NCBI GenBank assembly: GCA_003542325.1
Contig: DPKV01000092.1
Location: 1 to 18,669 of the forward strand
DNA from: Anaerolineaceae bacterium
GTDB lineage: Bacteria; Chloroflexota; Anaerolineae; Anaerolineales; Anaerolineaceae
Direction of reading: 5' to 3'
DNA: 18,669 nucleotides
Shown piece by piece: positions 6,769 to 15,510 of the stretch. The first letter of the stretch is position 1. Each line of letters begins with the position of its first letter. The notes below the pieces were generated by a model. That model worked only from the letters and a program-made list of their open reading frames with translations. It did not search any database and was not told the origin of the DNA. A program made the translations under genes and the position numbers.

Positions 6769-8559
6769 CTATTCGACAATCACAGGGACGGTTAAAACTC
6801 GTCCAAATGTAATTACCATGGTTTTTGTAAGGTTGTTTGCTTCAGTAATTGCTTCGATTGTTGACAGATTTTCGCTGGCAAAAAAAGCCAAACAAACACC
6901 GTCTTCAATTTCAACCTCAACCGATGTGTAAAATATGCTCTTATCAGCCAACACTTCCTGTAAAGTTTCAAACGCAGTCTTATAGTTTTCAACTGCGACC
7001 CAATAAACAACCTCATTTAATAAGGTCACTAATTCAGGATGGTTTCCCAACTTTCCGGGAGCATCAATTGCGTTTAATGCGTATTGATAATAAGAAGTTG
7101 CATTTTTATAATCACCCAGTTTCCCGAAATTATCACCCAGAAGCACCTGAACCTGGAACAATCGCATTAGGTTATTGTTGTCTTCCCATATCAGGATCTC
7201 AGCCTGCTCAAGCTGGCTGATTGCATCCTGATAAAACCCTGCGGCATAATATTGTTTACCAAGGGCGTAATACGCTTCATAAAGCAGAACCTTCGCATTG
7301 CCGCTCGCATAATTTGAATCCACCGCAACGGCCTTACTCAGATTTAATATCACCTGCGGCCAGTTCATTTCTATGAAATTCTGGAAGCCAATCTGATAGT
7401 ATTCTGCGTTTTCGATATCCATCAGCAAAGCGGAATTATTTGGTTGGATATTGGCCGCCTTCTTCAAATAGGACACAGCCTTGGCTATGGTGGATGATGT
7501 CTGCGCCTTATCTGCTAAAAGGGTTTTCGCGGTTTGGGTAAATTTATATTCCAGTAAATCACCGCTGACTTCCTGAAGGTTTTCCCTCTCACTTGCAAAT
7601 TCTTTACTCTGGGGGAATAAAGCGACCGCCTTGCGGTAATACTGTTCGGCAAGTTCGATATCTGCTGTAGTGGTATCGCTGACCTGGAGTAAGTTGATGA
7701 TTTTATGTAAATATCCCTGAAACAACTGCTCTTTCAGAAGCAAGTCATCCAATTTTGGATCAAGAGATAACGCAGCTTCATAAGAAGCGATGACCTGATC
7801 CCAATTTTCTTCCTGATAGGCCAGGCTTCCATCCTCGAGATACTGCGTAATTTGAAGGGAGGTTTCAATGCTTGATATTTGCTGTTTGACACCCCATAAA
7901 CCCGGCATTTCAGCATCGATCTGCCGGAATATTGCCAGCGCTTCTTCAACGTCATCTTCCTCAACCAGTTGCATTGCCGTTTGATATTTATCTTCTAAAA
8001 CCAGCAGCTGCTCTGCCTGGGAGGTCAATTCTGGCAGCGTTTCATAATTGGGGTCAATGGCTTTGATCGTATTAAGAATTTCAATCGCAGGTTCTGGTTT
8101 TCCAACCAGGAGAAGTTGAGCAGCCTGTTCGTAAAGTGATATGAGCGTTGCTTCTTTCTCCGCCTCTCGTTGTACGGTGTCAATACTAAACAAGTAATTA
8201 TAGGAAAAGAAAAAGGCGATTAAGACCAGGAGAGTGCCCAATATCGCGAAAACGCTCATATTTAAAGTCGTCTTCGTTCTTTCGCGTGATTTTTCTCTCC
8301 TGTTCCTGCTTTCCATGGACTTCAGAGATAGCTTTACTTCAAGATCGCTTCTTACCTTGACCAATTCGGAGCGGTCCGGATATTGCAATTCCATTTCTTC
8401 AAGCAATTCCATACATTTCCCGAACTTGGCATTCTGATAATATTCAATCAATTTTAGATAATCTGAATCCCAAGACAAACTGGCCTCTCGAGGGTTGTTC
8501 GAAAGATCAGAAACAGACTGATTATTGCCTTCAGATTGAGGAACTTGATCGATTTTCAT
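6769..8559 (-). CDS. Membrane-anchored TPR protein with C-terminal LysM-like domain, in the tad locus
   Basis: The 596-residue product has a polar N-terminal region, with a short TPR-like helix pair at about 33-75 and a basic stretch at 86-97. One transmembrane helix follows (101-124, FAILGTLLVLIAFFFSY), and then a long run of TPR-like helices. Readable repeats include LLVGKPEPAIEILNTIKAID (about 155-174), YQEENWDQVIASYEAALSLD, IEMNWPQVILNLSKAVAVD and LGDYKNATSYYQYALNAID. The last 53 residues (544-596) contain EDG, then ITEANNL, then GRVLTVP, in the order of a LysM domain (GD-T-L, aaN-L, G-L-IP). Family knowledge would place the TPRs as a scaffold and LysM on peptidoglycan; the basic stretch before the helix suggests an N-in topology with TPR and LysM outside. 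It lies between tadC and cpaF with short gaps. TadD is the usual tad TPR protein, but this is much longer and not a simple match. Confidence 0.85.
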   Translation of the reverse strand: MKIDQVPQSEGNNQSVSDLSNNPREASLSWDSDYLKLIEYYQNAKFGKCMELLEEMELQYPDRSELVKVRSDLEVKLSLKSMESRNRREKSRERTKTTLNMSVFAILGTLLVLIAFFFSYNYLFSIDTVQREAEKEATLISLYEQAAQLLLVGKPEPAIEILNTIKAIDPNYETLPELTSQAEQLLVLEDKYQTAMQLVEEDDVEEALAIFRQIDAEMPGLWGVKQQISSIETSLQITQYLEDGSLAYQEENWDQVIASYEAALSLDPKLDDLLLKEQLFQGYLHKIINLLQVSDTTTADIELAEQYYRKAVALFPQSKEFASERENLQEVSGDLLEYKFTQTAKTLLADKAQTSSTIAKAVSYLKKAANIQPNNSALLMDIENAEYYQIGFQNFIEMNWPQVILNLSKAVAVDSNYASGNAKVLLYEAYYALGKQYYAAGFYQDAISQLEQAEILIWEDNNNLMRLFQVQVLLGDNFGKLGDYKNATSYYQYALNAIDAPGKLGNHPELVTLLNEVVYWVAVENYKTAFETLQEVLADKSIFYTSVEVEIEDGVCLAFFASENLSTIEAITEANNLTKTMVITFGRVLTVPVIVE

Positions 8560-8589
8560 AACTGGTAAATCTTACTATATAACCTCGGC

Positions 8590-9552
8590 TTAAAATATAC
8601 TCAACAGGGTCGGAATCGCTGGGCCAAGGATCACTGCGATTATGGCAGGGAAAATAAAGATTCCGATAGGGAGAATCACTTTACCCGGAAGCTTATTAGC
8701 CAATTCCCGTGCCCGATACATACGTTGGACGCGCATTTGATCCGCCTGACTATGCAATACATCTGCATAACTCATACCAACTCTTTCTGCCTGGATAATT
8801 AATGCGACAAAGCGGGTTAAATCATCAACGTCGAGCCGATTGCTTAGATTCCTTAATGCCACCGCCCGCGAGATACCCATTTCCATCTCCTGAGTTGTCC
8901 GCTTGATCTCACGCCCCATTTCAGTATCCCAATAACTGCTGATCTTTTGCATGGATTGGTCAAAACCCAACCCGGCGCTGGCGCAAACAGAGAGCATATC
9001 CAAAGCATCAGGCAGCCCACGACGGATTTCATCCTGTCTTTTTCGGGCTTCGCCTTTTAGCCAATAGTTCGGAAGGAGTAAAGCGATCACAATCACACCC
9101 GCACCGAACATAAGGTTTTGTGTGTCAATGTTCTTGAAATCTCGATTGATCAAAAAAGCGACGACAAATGATGCGATTAATAGTAGAAACCTGATCGCAT
9201 AAAAATCACCTGCCCGTAAATTGCCCGGATTGCCTGCAATTTCCAGTAAATGCTCAATTTCTGCGGCCTGCTTTGCGGGTGTGAATTTACCAAAGAAATT
9301 AAGGATTTTTTTAATCCAATTGATGATTGTGCGACTGAATAATGAACCACTAATTTCCCGAGGGATGACCTGGTTTTTTATTTGATCGCCTAGAAAATCC
9401 TGAGAATAGGCATCAGAGGTGACAAACCGATCTATTCTGGAGGACATCTGGTTCTTCCCCATAATTCCAGATACGATCCCATAAATGGCTATCGCCAAAC
9501 CAAAGACGCCTCCAACCACTCCTAAAATGATATATGACTGATCGCTAAACAT
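8590..9552 (-). CDS. tadC: TadC, Flp pilus platform protein (T2SS F domain)
   Basis: This 320-residue inner-membrane protein has an N-terminal helix (about 8-30), a pair of helices (119-135 and 146-162), a cytoplasmic GspF-type domain (about 178-290, RRGLPDALDMLSVCASAGL) and a C-terminal helix (291-318). Together with TadB it forms the platform turned by the CpaF ATPase. The order TadB then TadC and the later position of the F domain fit TadC. ATG 9552 is preceded by AAAGGA about 11 bases away, a long spacing, and the gene begins 19 bases after the tadB stop, so translation may be partly coupled. Confidence 0.93.
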   Translation of the reverse strand: MFSDQSYIILGVVGGVFGLAIAIYGIVSGIMGKNQMSSRIDRFVTSDAYSQDFLGDQIKNQVIPREISGSLFSRTIINWIKKILNFFGKFTPAKQAAEIEHLLEIAGNPGNLRAGDFYAIRFLLLIASFVVAFLINRDFKNIDTQNLMFGAGVIVIALLLPNYWLKGEARKRQDEIRRGLPDALDMLSVCASAGLGFDQSMQKISSYWDTEMGREIKRTTQEMEMGISRAVALRNLSNRLDVDDLTRFVALIIQAERVGMSYADVLHSQADQMRVQRMYRARELANKLPGKVILPIGIFIFPAIIAVILGPAIPTLLSIF

Positions 9553-9571
9553 ACAGATGACGATCCTTTCA

Positions 9572-10564
9572 TTAGACCTTGATATTCACAATCTTCCTGA
9601 CCCAAATGTTCCCAATGATTACACCTACAAATGCCACTGCAAAGATCCCTTGGGTCAGCCCGGAAGTTTTAACGGAATCAAAATAATCAGGAGAGAACAT
9701 AAAAATCGCCAAGCCGGCAATAAATGGCATCAATGTCAGGAAGGTGCCGACAAATCGTGAGTACGATGTCAGCGCCTTCACTTCCCCGAATAAATGCATC
9801 CGGTCACGGATGGTGGATATGGCTGATTCCAACACTGTGGACAGATTACCACCCACCTGTGAATTGATGATGATCGCTGTGACGACAATATGCAGCTCGT
9901 CATTTTCCATTCTTTCCGACAAGTTCATAAGGGCGCTTTCCATCGTGATCCCTAAACGGTTTTCATGCAGCACCCTGCCAAACTCCTCAGAGGCCGGGGC
10001 GGGGATTTCATTTACAGCCAGGTCCAACGCTTGCATCAAGCTGTAACCTGCCTGTACCGCTCCTTTGATGAGGATTAATACATCCAACAATTGGTTCTGA
10101 AATTTCTTCTGGCGATTGGCAATGGCCCTGTCAAGTAAAATAGGCGGAACCAGGTAAGCAATGACACCCAGGAACATTCCAGCCAGAATGTTCCCAAAGA
10201 CCAACCAGGCCATGAAAAAGCCAAGGATAGTGGCTATGAATCGAACCAAAATATATTCGGTATCCGTCATCTCCCAATAGGCGCTGGATAGTTTCATCTG
10301 TAATTTATCAGATGAAATACTACTCAATGAATTATTGACCCAATCCCTAAGTTTCCCAATCCTTTGCTGCTGCGAACTCCGTGTGACCTTGTGTGAGTTG
10401 GGTTTTTCACTTTCCTCTAAGGAGGAGGTCACAAAACGCGAAATTCTCCCCTCTTTTTCCGAAACAGATTTATTTCTGGAGAACCAAACAACAATCAGGA
10501 TCAAACCCAGGAGGGAAGCTCCACAAACAACAATAAGGATGAGGGTTATTGAATCCAAAATCAA
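9572..10564 (-). CDS. tadB: TadB, Flp pilus platform protein (T2SS F domain)
   Basis: The 330-residue protein has an N-terminal helix (4-27), a hydrophilic linker, two helices (about 105-145), a GspF-type cytoplasmic domain (about 155-270, NQLLDVLILIKGAVQAGYSL) and two C-terminal helices (271-290, 304-322). This is the usual TadB plan, the partner of TadC in the inner-membrane assembly platform. The start codon is TTG at 10564; GGAGG six bases upstream supports it, and no better ATG exists before the first helix. The gene follows cpaE by a 64-base gap and leads directly into tadC. Confidence 0.94.
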   Translation of the reverse strand: MILDSITLILIVVCGASLLGLILIVVWFSRNKSVSEKEGRISRFVTSSLEESEKPNSHKVTRSSQQQRIGKLRDWVNNSLSSISSDKLQMKLSSAYWEMTDTEYILVRFIATILGFFMAWLVFGNILAGMFLGVIAYLVPPILLDRAIANRQKKFQNQLLDVLILIKGAVQAGYSLMQALDLAVNEIPAPASEEFGRVLHENRLGITMESALMNLSERMENDELHIVVTAIIINSQVGGNLSTVLESAISTIRDRMHLFGEVKALTSYSRFVGTFLTLMPFIAGLAIFMFSPDYFDSVKTSGLTQGIFAVAFVGVIIGNIWVRKIVNIKV

Positions 10565-10628
10565 TTTATCCCTCCCTTGACTGGGTAACCACTTTTATAT
10601 AGTTCGCAAAGCCTCTGGTAATTTTCAC

Positions 10629-11828
10629 TTATCTGGTTCCTTTTCCAGCTTTAGGCGCTTGAATATTGTCAAGCAAGGCTTTGGCGATTTTCGAGTACGC
10701 CCTGGAGATTTGGTGCCGCGGTTTCTTTACAACCATCGGCACACCCTCATTTAGACTGCTTAGAGCGAACTCGTCATCTGCAGGGATTGAGCCAAAAATA
10801 TTAATATTGAGTATCTTTTCTATCTCCTCTGACCTCACATCCGCTTTGCGACCAGTAAGGTTAAGAAGGAACAATATTTTTTCTTTATCATAGGACAAAG
10901 TCGTTGATATTTCCATAAATTGGCGCACATCTCGCATTGAAGCCAAATCAGGGTTGAAGGCTATCAGGATCTTATCAGATGAATCCATATAAGTTACCGA
11001 GTTGTCATTAAGGCTATTCCCGCCATCAATGATGACGTAAGGAAATACCTGCTGCAACCCCTGTATCACGGTAAAGAGGTTCTCAGGTACAATACCCTGG
11101 GCTTCAGTGATCGTATTTGGGCTTGGCAAGACATGGATTCCTGAAATGTGCTGAACGACCACTTGCCTGATTAATTGTTGATCCAGCATACCGGCATGGG
11201 CTATCAGATCAATCACTGAATTCGCAGTCAACAAATTCAGGAATAATGAGATGTGCCCGAATGCAAGTTTCCCATCAATTAACAATACATCTGCCTTGGT
11301 GGCATTATGGATACTGATCGCCAGGTTTGTGGCAATGGTCGTGGTCCCGGCTCCCCCTTTGGGGCTAAAGACCGTGAAAGTGTTTCTGGTATTTAGATAA
11401 ACCTCGCCGGGTTCCGACGATTCTTCTGGCGAAATTTTATTGCGCTCCAGCAGTTCCATAACACGCTTAATGGTGATCACTAACTTTCTGGGCTGGTAAG
11501 GATACTTCACAAACGCCCTTGCCCCTGAAAGGACCACCCGGTCTAAATTGACCATCTCAGATTCAGTCAGGATCGCGACTACCGCACATGCCGGGAACTT
11601 CGTGGCGATCTCATCCACAAGATCAAAGGGTTGAGGCTGAAATTCAAAATCCAACAGAACGATATCGGGTTGAGTCTTTGATATTGTCAAAAGAAGATCC
11701 GCAGGAGTGACTTCCCTCCCGATCAGATTAAATATTTTTTCTTCAGCCAGGTCTTCCCGGGTGGTCTCAATCAGGGAGGGATTCTTCGATACCAGGAGAA
11801 TACTAACGGTTTCAGCATTTTTCGGCAT
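10629..11828 (-). CDS. cpaE: CpaE/TadZ, pilus-localising protein (receiver-like plus ParA-like ATPase)
   Basis: This 399-residue protein has two domains. Residues 8-125 are a response-receiver-like domain with LLVSKNP at the first strand, Asp60 in VLLDFEF at the phosphoacceptor position and Lys108 in FVKYPYQP. Residues 150-395 are a MinD/ParA-like ATPase with a deviant Walker A, SPKGGAGTTT (155-164). It keeps the signature lysine at 157 but has Thr where ParA has the second Lys, as is common in CpaE proteins. VLLIDGKLAFGH (181-192) follows as the next conserved block. Family knowledge says CpaE/TadZ positions the pilus machine, often at the pole. Asp60 without clear partner acidic residues near the N-terminus suggests the receiver may not be phosphorylated. 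The cpaB stop lies 20 bases upstream. Confidence 0.93.
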   Translation of the reverse strand: MPKNAETVSILLVSKNPSLIETTREDLAEEKIFNLIGREVTPADLLLTISKTQPDIVLLDFEFQPQPFDLVDEIATKFPACAVVAILTESEMVNLDRVVLSGARAFVKYPYQPRKLVITIKRVMELLERNKISPEESSEPGEVYLNTRNTFTVFSPKGGAGTTTIATNLAISIHNATKADVLLIDGKLAFGHISLFLNLLTANSVIDLIAHAGMLDQQLIRQVVVQHISGIHVLPSPNTITEAQGIVPENLFTVIQGLQQVFPYVIIDGGNSLNDNSVTYMDSSDKILIAFNPDLASMRDVRQFMEISTTLSYDKEKILFLLNLTGRKADVRSEEIEKILNINIFGSIPADDEFALSSLNEGVPMVVKKPRHQISRAYSKIAKALLDNIQAPKAGKGTR

Positions 11829-11848
11829 AATTTAACTTTCCTCTACTT

Positions 11849-12685
11849 TTAAGGCAATATCTCAAGCCCATAAAATTCAATAATATATTCTTCTGTTACC
11901 GGTGTAAGGTTAAATTGAAGATTTGATGTTGGTGACCGTAATACAAAGTCAAAGGTTGCATCAGTATCCTTCAAATGTTTTAATATTAAGGCGTCCTGAG
12001 GATCCAATGCCAGCAAGTAAGCTCTGATGTCAGGTGCAGTCGTTGTGGTGCCGCCACCAGTCCCCAAAAGGGCAGGGTCCGAATCTCCTTGAATAACTTC
12101 AAGGATCAGAGCGGTAATACTCAAATTCTGCATTGTGTCAACTGTAAATGTTCGTAATTCCGGTTCCGCATTTTCATCCGGTGTCCCGGTGTCCCCAACC
12201 GTTTTGACTTCTTCTGTGAAAGTTGCAAAAATATCCACAATATCACCACGCTTGACCATGTTCTCGCGGCTTAACAGATCTTCAGCAGGGAATGCCATCA
12301 GGACATGATCGTCTGCCAAAACAAAGCTCAAATCATAGGTGTTATTCGTCGGATCGGCCAGGTTGTGCAATAAAACCATTTCTCCCTGGACCAGATCGGT
12401 TTTGACAATCTTCCCAACCACATCTTCAAGGTTTGTCATCACGTCACGAGGTGCAATTTCAATCGGGACACTGGCAAGTGTCACATCAGCAGATTCGATC
12501 CTGGCACCCAGAAAAAGGTCTTTTGTAAGCACCACGACGGTTGTCTTCACAACTTCCACATTGACTTCTTGTGAAACCTGTGCCGCCTGTGAACGTCTGA
12601 TCAACAATAGACTGGCAAAAATACCAATGGCGACAAGAATCAATCCCGCGAGTATGATAAATATAGGTTTGGCTTTCTTGGACAA
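11849..12685 (-). CDS. cpaB: CpaB/RcpC, Flp pilus assembly protein with SAF domain
   Basis: The 278-residue protein has an N-terminal transmembrane helix (8-29) and then an SAF/CpaB domain (about 48-110). The domain includes VVVLTKDLFLGARIESADVT (50-69) and ends in LVQGEMVLLHNL (98-109). A C-terminal RcpC/CpaB region follows, with a run of low-complexity TGGGTTTTAP near residue 212. In Gram-negative tad systems CpaB/RcpC acts in the envelope near the secretin; here, with no secretin gene in view, it may contact the wall or the pilus directly (inference). The start is TTG at 12685 with GGAGG five bases upstream. It sits 18 bases after the downstream tadG-like gene of the pair, within the main operon. 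Confidence 0.92.
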   Translation of the reverse strand: MSKKAKPIFIILAGLILVAIGIFASLLLIRRSQAAQVSQEVNVEVVKTTVVVLTKDLFLGARIESADVTLASVPIEIAPRDVMTNLEDVVGKIVKTDLVQGEMVLLHNLADPTNNTYDLSFVLADDHVLMAFPAEDLLSRENMVKRGDIVDIFATFTEEVKTVGDTGTPDENAEPELRTFTVDTMQNLSITALILEVIQGDSDPALLGTGGGTTTTAPDIRAYLLALDPQDALILKHLKDTDATFDFVLRSPTSNLQFNLTPVTEEYIIEFYGLEILP

Positions 12686-12703
12686 GGAACCCTCCTGACA
12701 AAA

Positions 12704-13963
12704 TTAATTAGATAATGAAATAACGCAATTACCAATATCGAAAACACAGCCCTGATCCATATCCGGTTGAACATCAAAGTCAGAAATGAAATACCCTTCA
12801 ATGACCGGCGACTTCTTGTCCAGGTTGGGATCCATAGAAACCGCGTATTGATAACCCGGACAATTACCCTGCTTATCGACACATGAGACGTAAAAAGGCG
12901 CAAAGGCAACAATGTGGTAATACGGACTTTGATTCTTCATCTCGGAAAAATCATCAAGGCTTGTGAATAGCGGCCAGGGTGGAGAAGCGTGGGCGGCAGC
13001 TATGCATGCCGGGTCAACCAAAGGCGAATTTTCACAATACGTATTGTAAATGGGGATCAATACAACTGCTCCCGCAAATCCGCTATTTTCCATTTTGATA
13101 TAGACGTCGGTTTCAACACCGCTTTTCCCTGAAAGCCAGACATGCGGTTCGAGATTAATATTTGGATGAGGGCCATCGTCCACCCAATCCGAGATATTAC
13201 TGGTGTCAGCCGTGAGATACAACCATCCACGGTCCCCCCCCGTTTTAATATCCCTTTTACCGTCACCATCGATATCACAAATAATATCATTTGGGTCGCC
13301 GCTATCCTCGAAACAAATCTTATCGTCCGTGATCACGATATAGATCTGCTCAGGGGGGCGGGTGCTCCCATAGGAATCAATGATATTCGTCCCACTCATG
13401 TAATAATCACTGACGTGGGTTCCCGTAAAATTACTTATTTCAACAGTCTGCCCTTCGAGCAAAGGTTGAAGCTCGTCCTTCCAGCTCAATGTTTGCATCT
13501 TGCATCCATAATCTGGATTATAAGGGCCAATACCATCCGGCGGCAAGCAACGCCAGGCTAAAGGGACCACCGATTTCCCACTCACGCCGTAGCAACCAGC
13601 CGAGGCAGTCGCTGAGGCCGTAAGCGTGTCCTGACCAAAGATATTTCCAAAAAATGACGGGTTCTCAACTAATACATCCACTGTAACTGAGGTGCCAATA
13701 ACGGTCGCAGTCGCAGTTGTCGCGCCATTCTTCGCAGCATATGCCTCAGCGACTGTCTTTGCATCACTGAACCCAGTGCATGCACGTTGAGACCCGGCTA
13801 ATGCGCCGGCATCCGCGGCGGCCTGGGCGGTCCGGCGATTTGCCATTACATCACCCCCATCCAGGATCAGCGCGACCATAGCAATAATGACCACCATGAC
13901 CAGTAGTATCAATGGTAATACCTGTCCATATTCATATTTCTTTTGAGTATGACGCCTTACCAT
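12704..13963 (-). CDS. TadG-like protein, downstream copy of tandem pair
   Basis: This 419-residue protein has one N-terminal helix (about 14-35) beginning at a GQVLPL motif and followed by the TadE/G signature RRTAQAAADAGALAGS (43-58). The rest is an extracytoplasmic region rich in Cys, aromatic and Pro residues. DIDGDGKRD (230-238) follows the D-x-D-x-D-G-x-x-D pattern of EF-hand/dockerin-type calcium loops. The C-terminus VIEGYFISDFD...GNCVISL closely resembles that of the upstream paralogue at 14183-15496, with shared blocks such as PPEQIYI/PPAQIYI and AAHASP, so the pair arose by tandem duplication. TadG proteins are needed for Flp pilus assembly, likely as minor or anchoring components. 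ATG 13963 has AAGGAG six bases upstream. A 219-base gap precedes it, holding a small hairpin at 14021-14035. Confidence 0.85.
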   Translation of the reverse strand: MVRRHTQKKYEYGQVLPLILLVMVVIIAMVALILDGGDVMANRRTAQAAADAGALAGSQRACTGFSDAKTVAEAYAAKNGATTATATVIGTSVTVDVLVENPSFFGNIFGQDTLTASATASAGCYGVSGKSVVPLAWRCLPPDGIGPYNPDYGCKMQTLSWKDELQPLLEGQTVEISNFTGTHVSDYYMSGTNIIDSYGSTRPPEQIYIVITDDKICFEDSGDPNDIICDIDGDGKRDIKTGGDRGWLYLTADTSNISDWVDDGPHPNINLEPHVWLSGKSGVETDVYIKMENSGFAGAVVLIPIYNTYCENSPLVDPACIAAAHASPPWPLFTSLDDFSEMKNQSPYYHIVAFAPFYVSCVDKQGNCPGYQYAVSMDPNLDKKSPVIEGYFISDFDVQPDMDQGCVFDIGNCVISLSN

Positions 13964-14182
13964 TTCGATCTCCTTTTCATTAACTTAGCAACAGGGAATA
14001 ACAATAATTACTGCTCATCCTGAGTGAAGCACTCATAGCCAGAAACTCCCTAATGCACTTGAAAGTCGATCAACCAGTAATTCAAACACTAAACCTCATC
14101 ACTCTAACAAACTCGACCGAATAATCTGCTGCCTATTGTCGTTTTCAACTCTGTAAGCCTTTACTGGTTTAATTTGCCTTCG

Positions 14183-15496
14183 CTAATTATCCACCAGTGA
14201 TACAGTACAATTACCCAAATTGACATCACATATCTGGGAAGCATCTAACGCGAGATCTACATTTTCAAGGAAAAATCCTTCGATTGCAGGAACATTGTCA
14301 CCGATTGTAGATTTTCCGGGGTGCTTTGGATCCGGATTCATCGCCTGGGCAAGTTCAAAACCTGGGCAATATTCTGAATGCTTTACATGGGCGCAGGTGA
14401 TATAAAAGGGTGTGAAAGTAATGATATGAAACATCGGTTTCTTATCGGAGACTGCTGTATCACCTGAGGCTGGTTCCGCCGGGAATGGAGAGGCATGAGC
14501 TGCTGCCATGCAAGCCGCATTTGTCAGGGGATCCTTGTCATCACAAATGGCGTTAAAAACCGGAATCAGGACAATATCACCCACGCGATAATCCCTCATC
14601 GCCTGGAAGTTACTGTTCTGTTGACCGGGTTGACCGGATAACCAGGTGTGGGGAAAAATCACTGAATCAAAACCATACCTGATCCATTGCCGGATTTCCG
14701 CAGCCCCGCCGCCTCCACCGCTCAGGTCAAGCCAGCCCCGATTTCCTGCGCCTTCGATATCCATCTTCCCGTTGCCATCCAAATCACACGTAATGGCCGT
14801 GTCATAAAGGGGGTCACTCGGATCCAAATCCTCTTTACATAACGTTTCTTCGTTGGTGGATATTTCATCCATAATAATGTAAATTTGAGCTGGAGGTACT
14901 CCTGTTGAAGTATTAACGATACTAAAACCACTTGTCTCAAACAGCCCATTATTACCAGGAATCGAAATTGTTGATACTTCACCATTGACCAGGGGCCGCA
15001 GTAAATTCTCCCAATCCAGGCTGGTGATCTGGCAGCCTTTACCGGCATCAAAAACCTCTCCACCCACCGGTGGGCGACAAGACCAGGCAATAGGCATTAA
15101 TGCGTTCCCTTTCGGTGGGAAGCATCCGGCAGTTGCATCGGCAACCGCTGTGAGTTCATCCTGATTGAATAATTTCGAAAAATAGGATTCTCCCGTTATT
15201 GTCACTCTCACTGAAATATAATTGCCGACGTATTGAGCATCAACAGACGTAGCCCCATTTGCATTTGCAAAATTTCTGGCCACTTCCAATGGATCTGCCC
15301 CGGTGGAATAACATAGTTCACTCGCGCCGGCCATGGCCGCTGCATCAGCCGCGGCTTGCGCCATTCGCTTATCTGACATAACTATCCCACCATCGAGAAG
15401 AAGTGCAATCATGCCAACAATTGCAACCATCAACAATATCACCAGAGGAATAACCTGGCCTTTTTCCAAATGTCGTTTGTTTATTTTGTCTTTCAT
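14183..15496 (-). CDS. TadG-like protein, upstream copy of tandem pair
   Basis: At 437 residues, this is the paralogue of the protein at 12704-13963. It has KGQVIPLVILLMVAIVGMIA (12-31) forming the N-terminal helix, the Tad signature KRMAQAAADAAAMAG (43-57), a Cys-rich external region and a calcium-loop-like DLDGNGKMD (238-246) followed by a glycine run (SGGGGGAA). ATG 15496 is preferred because GGGAG lies six bases upstream and it aligns with the other copy's start. An ATG at 15514 overlaps the tadE stop as ATGA, so a form six residues longer made by translational coupling is possible. The GQ motif resembles a prepilin cleavage site but the +5 residue is Leu rather than Glu, so processing is doubtful. 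The role is inferred from the family: minor or wall-facing Flp pilus component. Confidence 0.85.
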   Translation of the reverse strand: MKDKINKRHLEKGQVIPLVILLMVAIVGMIALLLDGGIVMSDKRMAQAAADAAAMAGASELCYSTGADPLEVARNFANANGATSVDAQYVGNYISVRVTITGESYFSKLFNQDELTAVADATAGCFPPKGNALMPIAWSCRPPVGGEVFDAGKGCQITSLDWENLLRPLVNGEVSTISIPGNNGLFETSGFSIVNTSTGVPPAQIYIIMDEISTNEETLCKEDLDPSDPLYDTAITCDLDGNGKMDIEGAGNRGWLDLSGGGGGAAEIRQWIRYGFDSVIFPHTWLSGQPGQQNSNFQAMRDYRVGDIVLIPVFNAICDDKDPLTNAACMAAAHASPFPAEPASGDTAVSDKKPMFHIITFTPFYITCAHVKHSEYCPGFELAQAMNPDPKHPGKSTIGDNVPAIEGFFLENVDLALDASQICDVNLGNCTVSLVDN

Positions 15497-15510
15497 TGAG
15501 GTCTCCCAAT

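Noticed and set aside
14021..14035. TGAGTG-AAG-CACTCA hairpin between the tadG-like genes as a terminator
   Set aside because: A six-base stem with no T-tract, and the operon evidently continues into cpaB with tight spacing.
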